Below are positions 13,168-13,830 of a DNA stretch of 13,830 bases, one piece after another (the stretch's first letter is position 1; the number at the start of each line of letters is the position of its first letter). Below the pieces are notes generated by a model. That model searched no databases and was not told the DNA's origin. It saw only the letters and a program-made list of their open reading frames with translations. The stretch is taken from the NCBI GenBank assembly GCA_028694565.1, contig JAQVKR010000020.1:1-13830 (forward strand), read 5' to 3'. The stretch is from Gammaproteobacteria bacterium (GTDB taxonomy: Bacteria; Pseudomonadota; Gammaproteobacteria; DSM-26407). Position numbers and translations under genes: made by a program.

Positions 13168-13830
13168 ATGTCCGAAACACTCTATGAGCAGGTAGCCACC
13201 TTCATCGAAAACCAAGTCCGTGACGGCGTCTACCGGCCCGGCGAGCGCCTGCCCTCGCTGCGCCGCCTGAGCCGCCAGCTCCGGGTGAGCATCGCCACGG
13301 CCCAGGAGGCCTACGCGCTGCTGGAGGACCGGGATCTGCTCGAGGCCCGTCCCCAGTCCGGCCACTACGTGCGCAGCGAACCGGCCCGGCCGCCGCAGCC
13401 GCCCGCCATCTCCGCTCCCCTCCCCCAGCCGACGGAGGTCCGGGTCAGCGACCTGGCGATGCAGGTCATCCAGGCCAATGATCGGCCCGGCATCGTCAAC
13501 TTCGGCGCCGTCGTCCCCATGGTGGATTTTCCCGCCATCGCCCAGCTGCACCGGACCATGGCGGGCATCGCCCGCCGCGGCGGTGCCCAGCTCTCGAGCT
13601 ATGCCGCCCCGCCGGGGCTGCCGGAGCTGCGCCTGCAGATTGCCCGCCGCGCGGTCGACGCCGGCTGCCGGCTGAGCCCCGACGACATCGTCATCACCAC
13701 CGGCTGCCAGGAGGCCCTGACCCTGAGCCTGCGCGCCGTGGCCGAGCGCGGGGATGTCATCGCCATCGAATCGCCCACCTTCTACGCGACCCTGCAAACC
13801 ATCGAGTCACTGGGCATGCAGGCGCTGGAG
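13168..13830 (+). CDS. MocR-type GntR regulator with aminotransferase-like domain (3' truncated by window)
   Basis: 221 residues of an open frame that runs off the window; full-length relatives are about 450-500 aa. Residues 1-70 are a GntR winged helix-turn-helix: YEQVATFIENQVRDGVYRPGERLPSLRRLSRQL, then SIATAQEAYALLEDRDLLEARPQSGHYVR. A proline-rich linker (ARPPQPPAISAPLPQP) leads into the start of a fold type I aminotransferase-like domain: LSSYAAPPGLPELRLQIARRA, DDIVITTGCQEALTLSLRAVAERGDVIAIESPTFY. This layout and the sequence resemble E. coli YdcR. The PLP lysine would lie beyond the window. GGGAG lies 7 nt before ATG 13168. MocR proteins sense PLP or amino compounds through this domain; the divergent DUF1127-ilvE pair is the obvious target (inference), and the repeated sites upstream fit autoregulation. 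Confidence 0.92.
   Translation, partial: MSETLYEQVATFIENQVRDGVYRPGERLPSLRRLSRQLRVSIATAQEAYALLEDRDLLEARPQSGHYVRSEPARPPQPPAISAPLPQPTEVRVSDLAMQVIQANDRPGIVNFGAVVPMVDFPAIAQLHRTMAGIARRGGAQLSSYAAPPGLPELRLQIARRAVDAGCRLSPDDIVITTGCQEALTLSLRAVAERGDVIAIESPTFYATLQTIESLGMQALE

Overview
The window is GC-rich, with dense genes, short intergenic gaps and long spurious antisense frames. The gene set (yajQ, yheS, rdgC, DUF1127 beside a MocR regulator, a CPXCG protein) points to a gammaproteobacterium. GC level, an OprO/P-type porin and a single-domain rhodanese would fit the Chromatiales/Ectothiorhodospiraceae area, but that placement is inference; there is no rRNA or tRNA here to fix it.

Region 1 (1-5162, minus strand) is a tight three-gene operon read from 5162 down to 1: an OprO/OprP-like outer-membrane porin, a periplasmic PhnD-family solute-binding protein 13 nt later, and a membrane-anchored HAMP-PAS-PAS-GGDEF-EAL protein overlapping the previous stop by 4 nt (ATGA). 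No ABC permease or ATPase is visible. It looks like a three-compartment sensory relay (outer-membrane pore, periplasmic binder, inner-membrane c-di-GMP enzyme) rather than a transporter. This is the most interesting system in the window.

Region 2 (5163-7490) holds a GC-rich non-coding gap with hairpins, a 63-aa orphan protein on the minus strand, an AT-rich divergent promoter island, and then plus-strand genes: a rhodanese-like protein, the nucleotide/c-di-GMP-binding protein YajQ, and a CPXCG cysteine-rich protein. Region 3 (7491-9401) is yheS, an ABC-F translation factor gene whose best -10 box sits so close to the ATG that the mRNA may be leaderless.

Region 4 (9402-11681) contains hisG (long form) and rdgC on the minus strand. 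hisG is bracketed by two diverged members of one intergenic repeat family, built from 9-bp units of the AATCCTGTA/ACAGGATTT type. Each copy carries an intrinsic terminator between its arms: plus-strand for yheS in copy 1, minus-strand for rdgC in copy 2. Copy 1 has long inverted ends that stop exactly 8 nt from each of the two convergent stop codons.

Region 5 (11682-13830) has a branched-chain-type class IV aminotransferase and a DUF1127 protein on the minus strand, divergent from a truncated YdcR-like MocR regulator. The 176-bp divergent region holds three copies of an ACCRGTACA motif and a 15-bp palindrome, probably operators for the MocR protein, one of them lying on its candidate -10 box.
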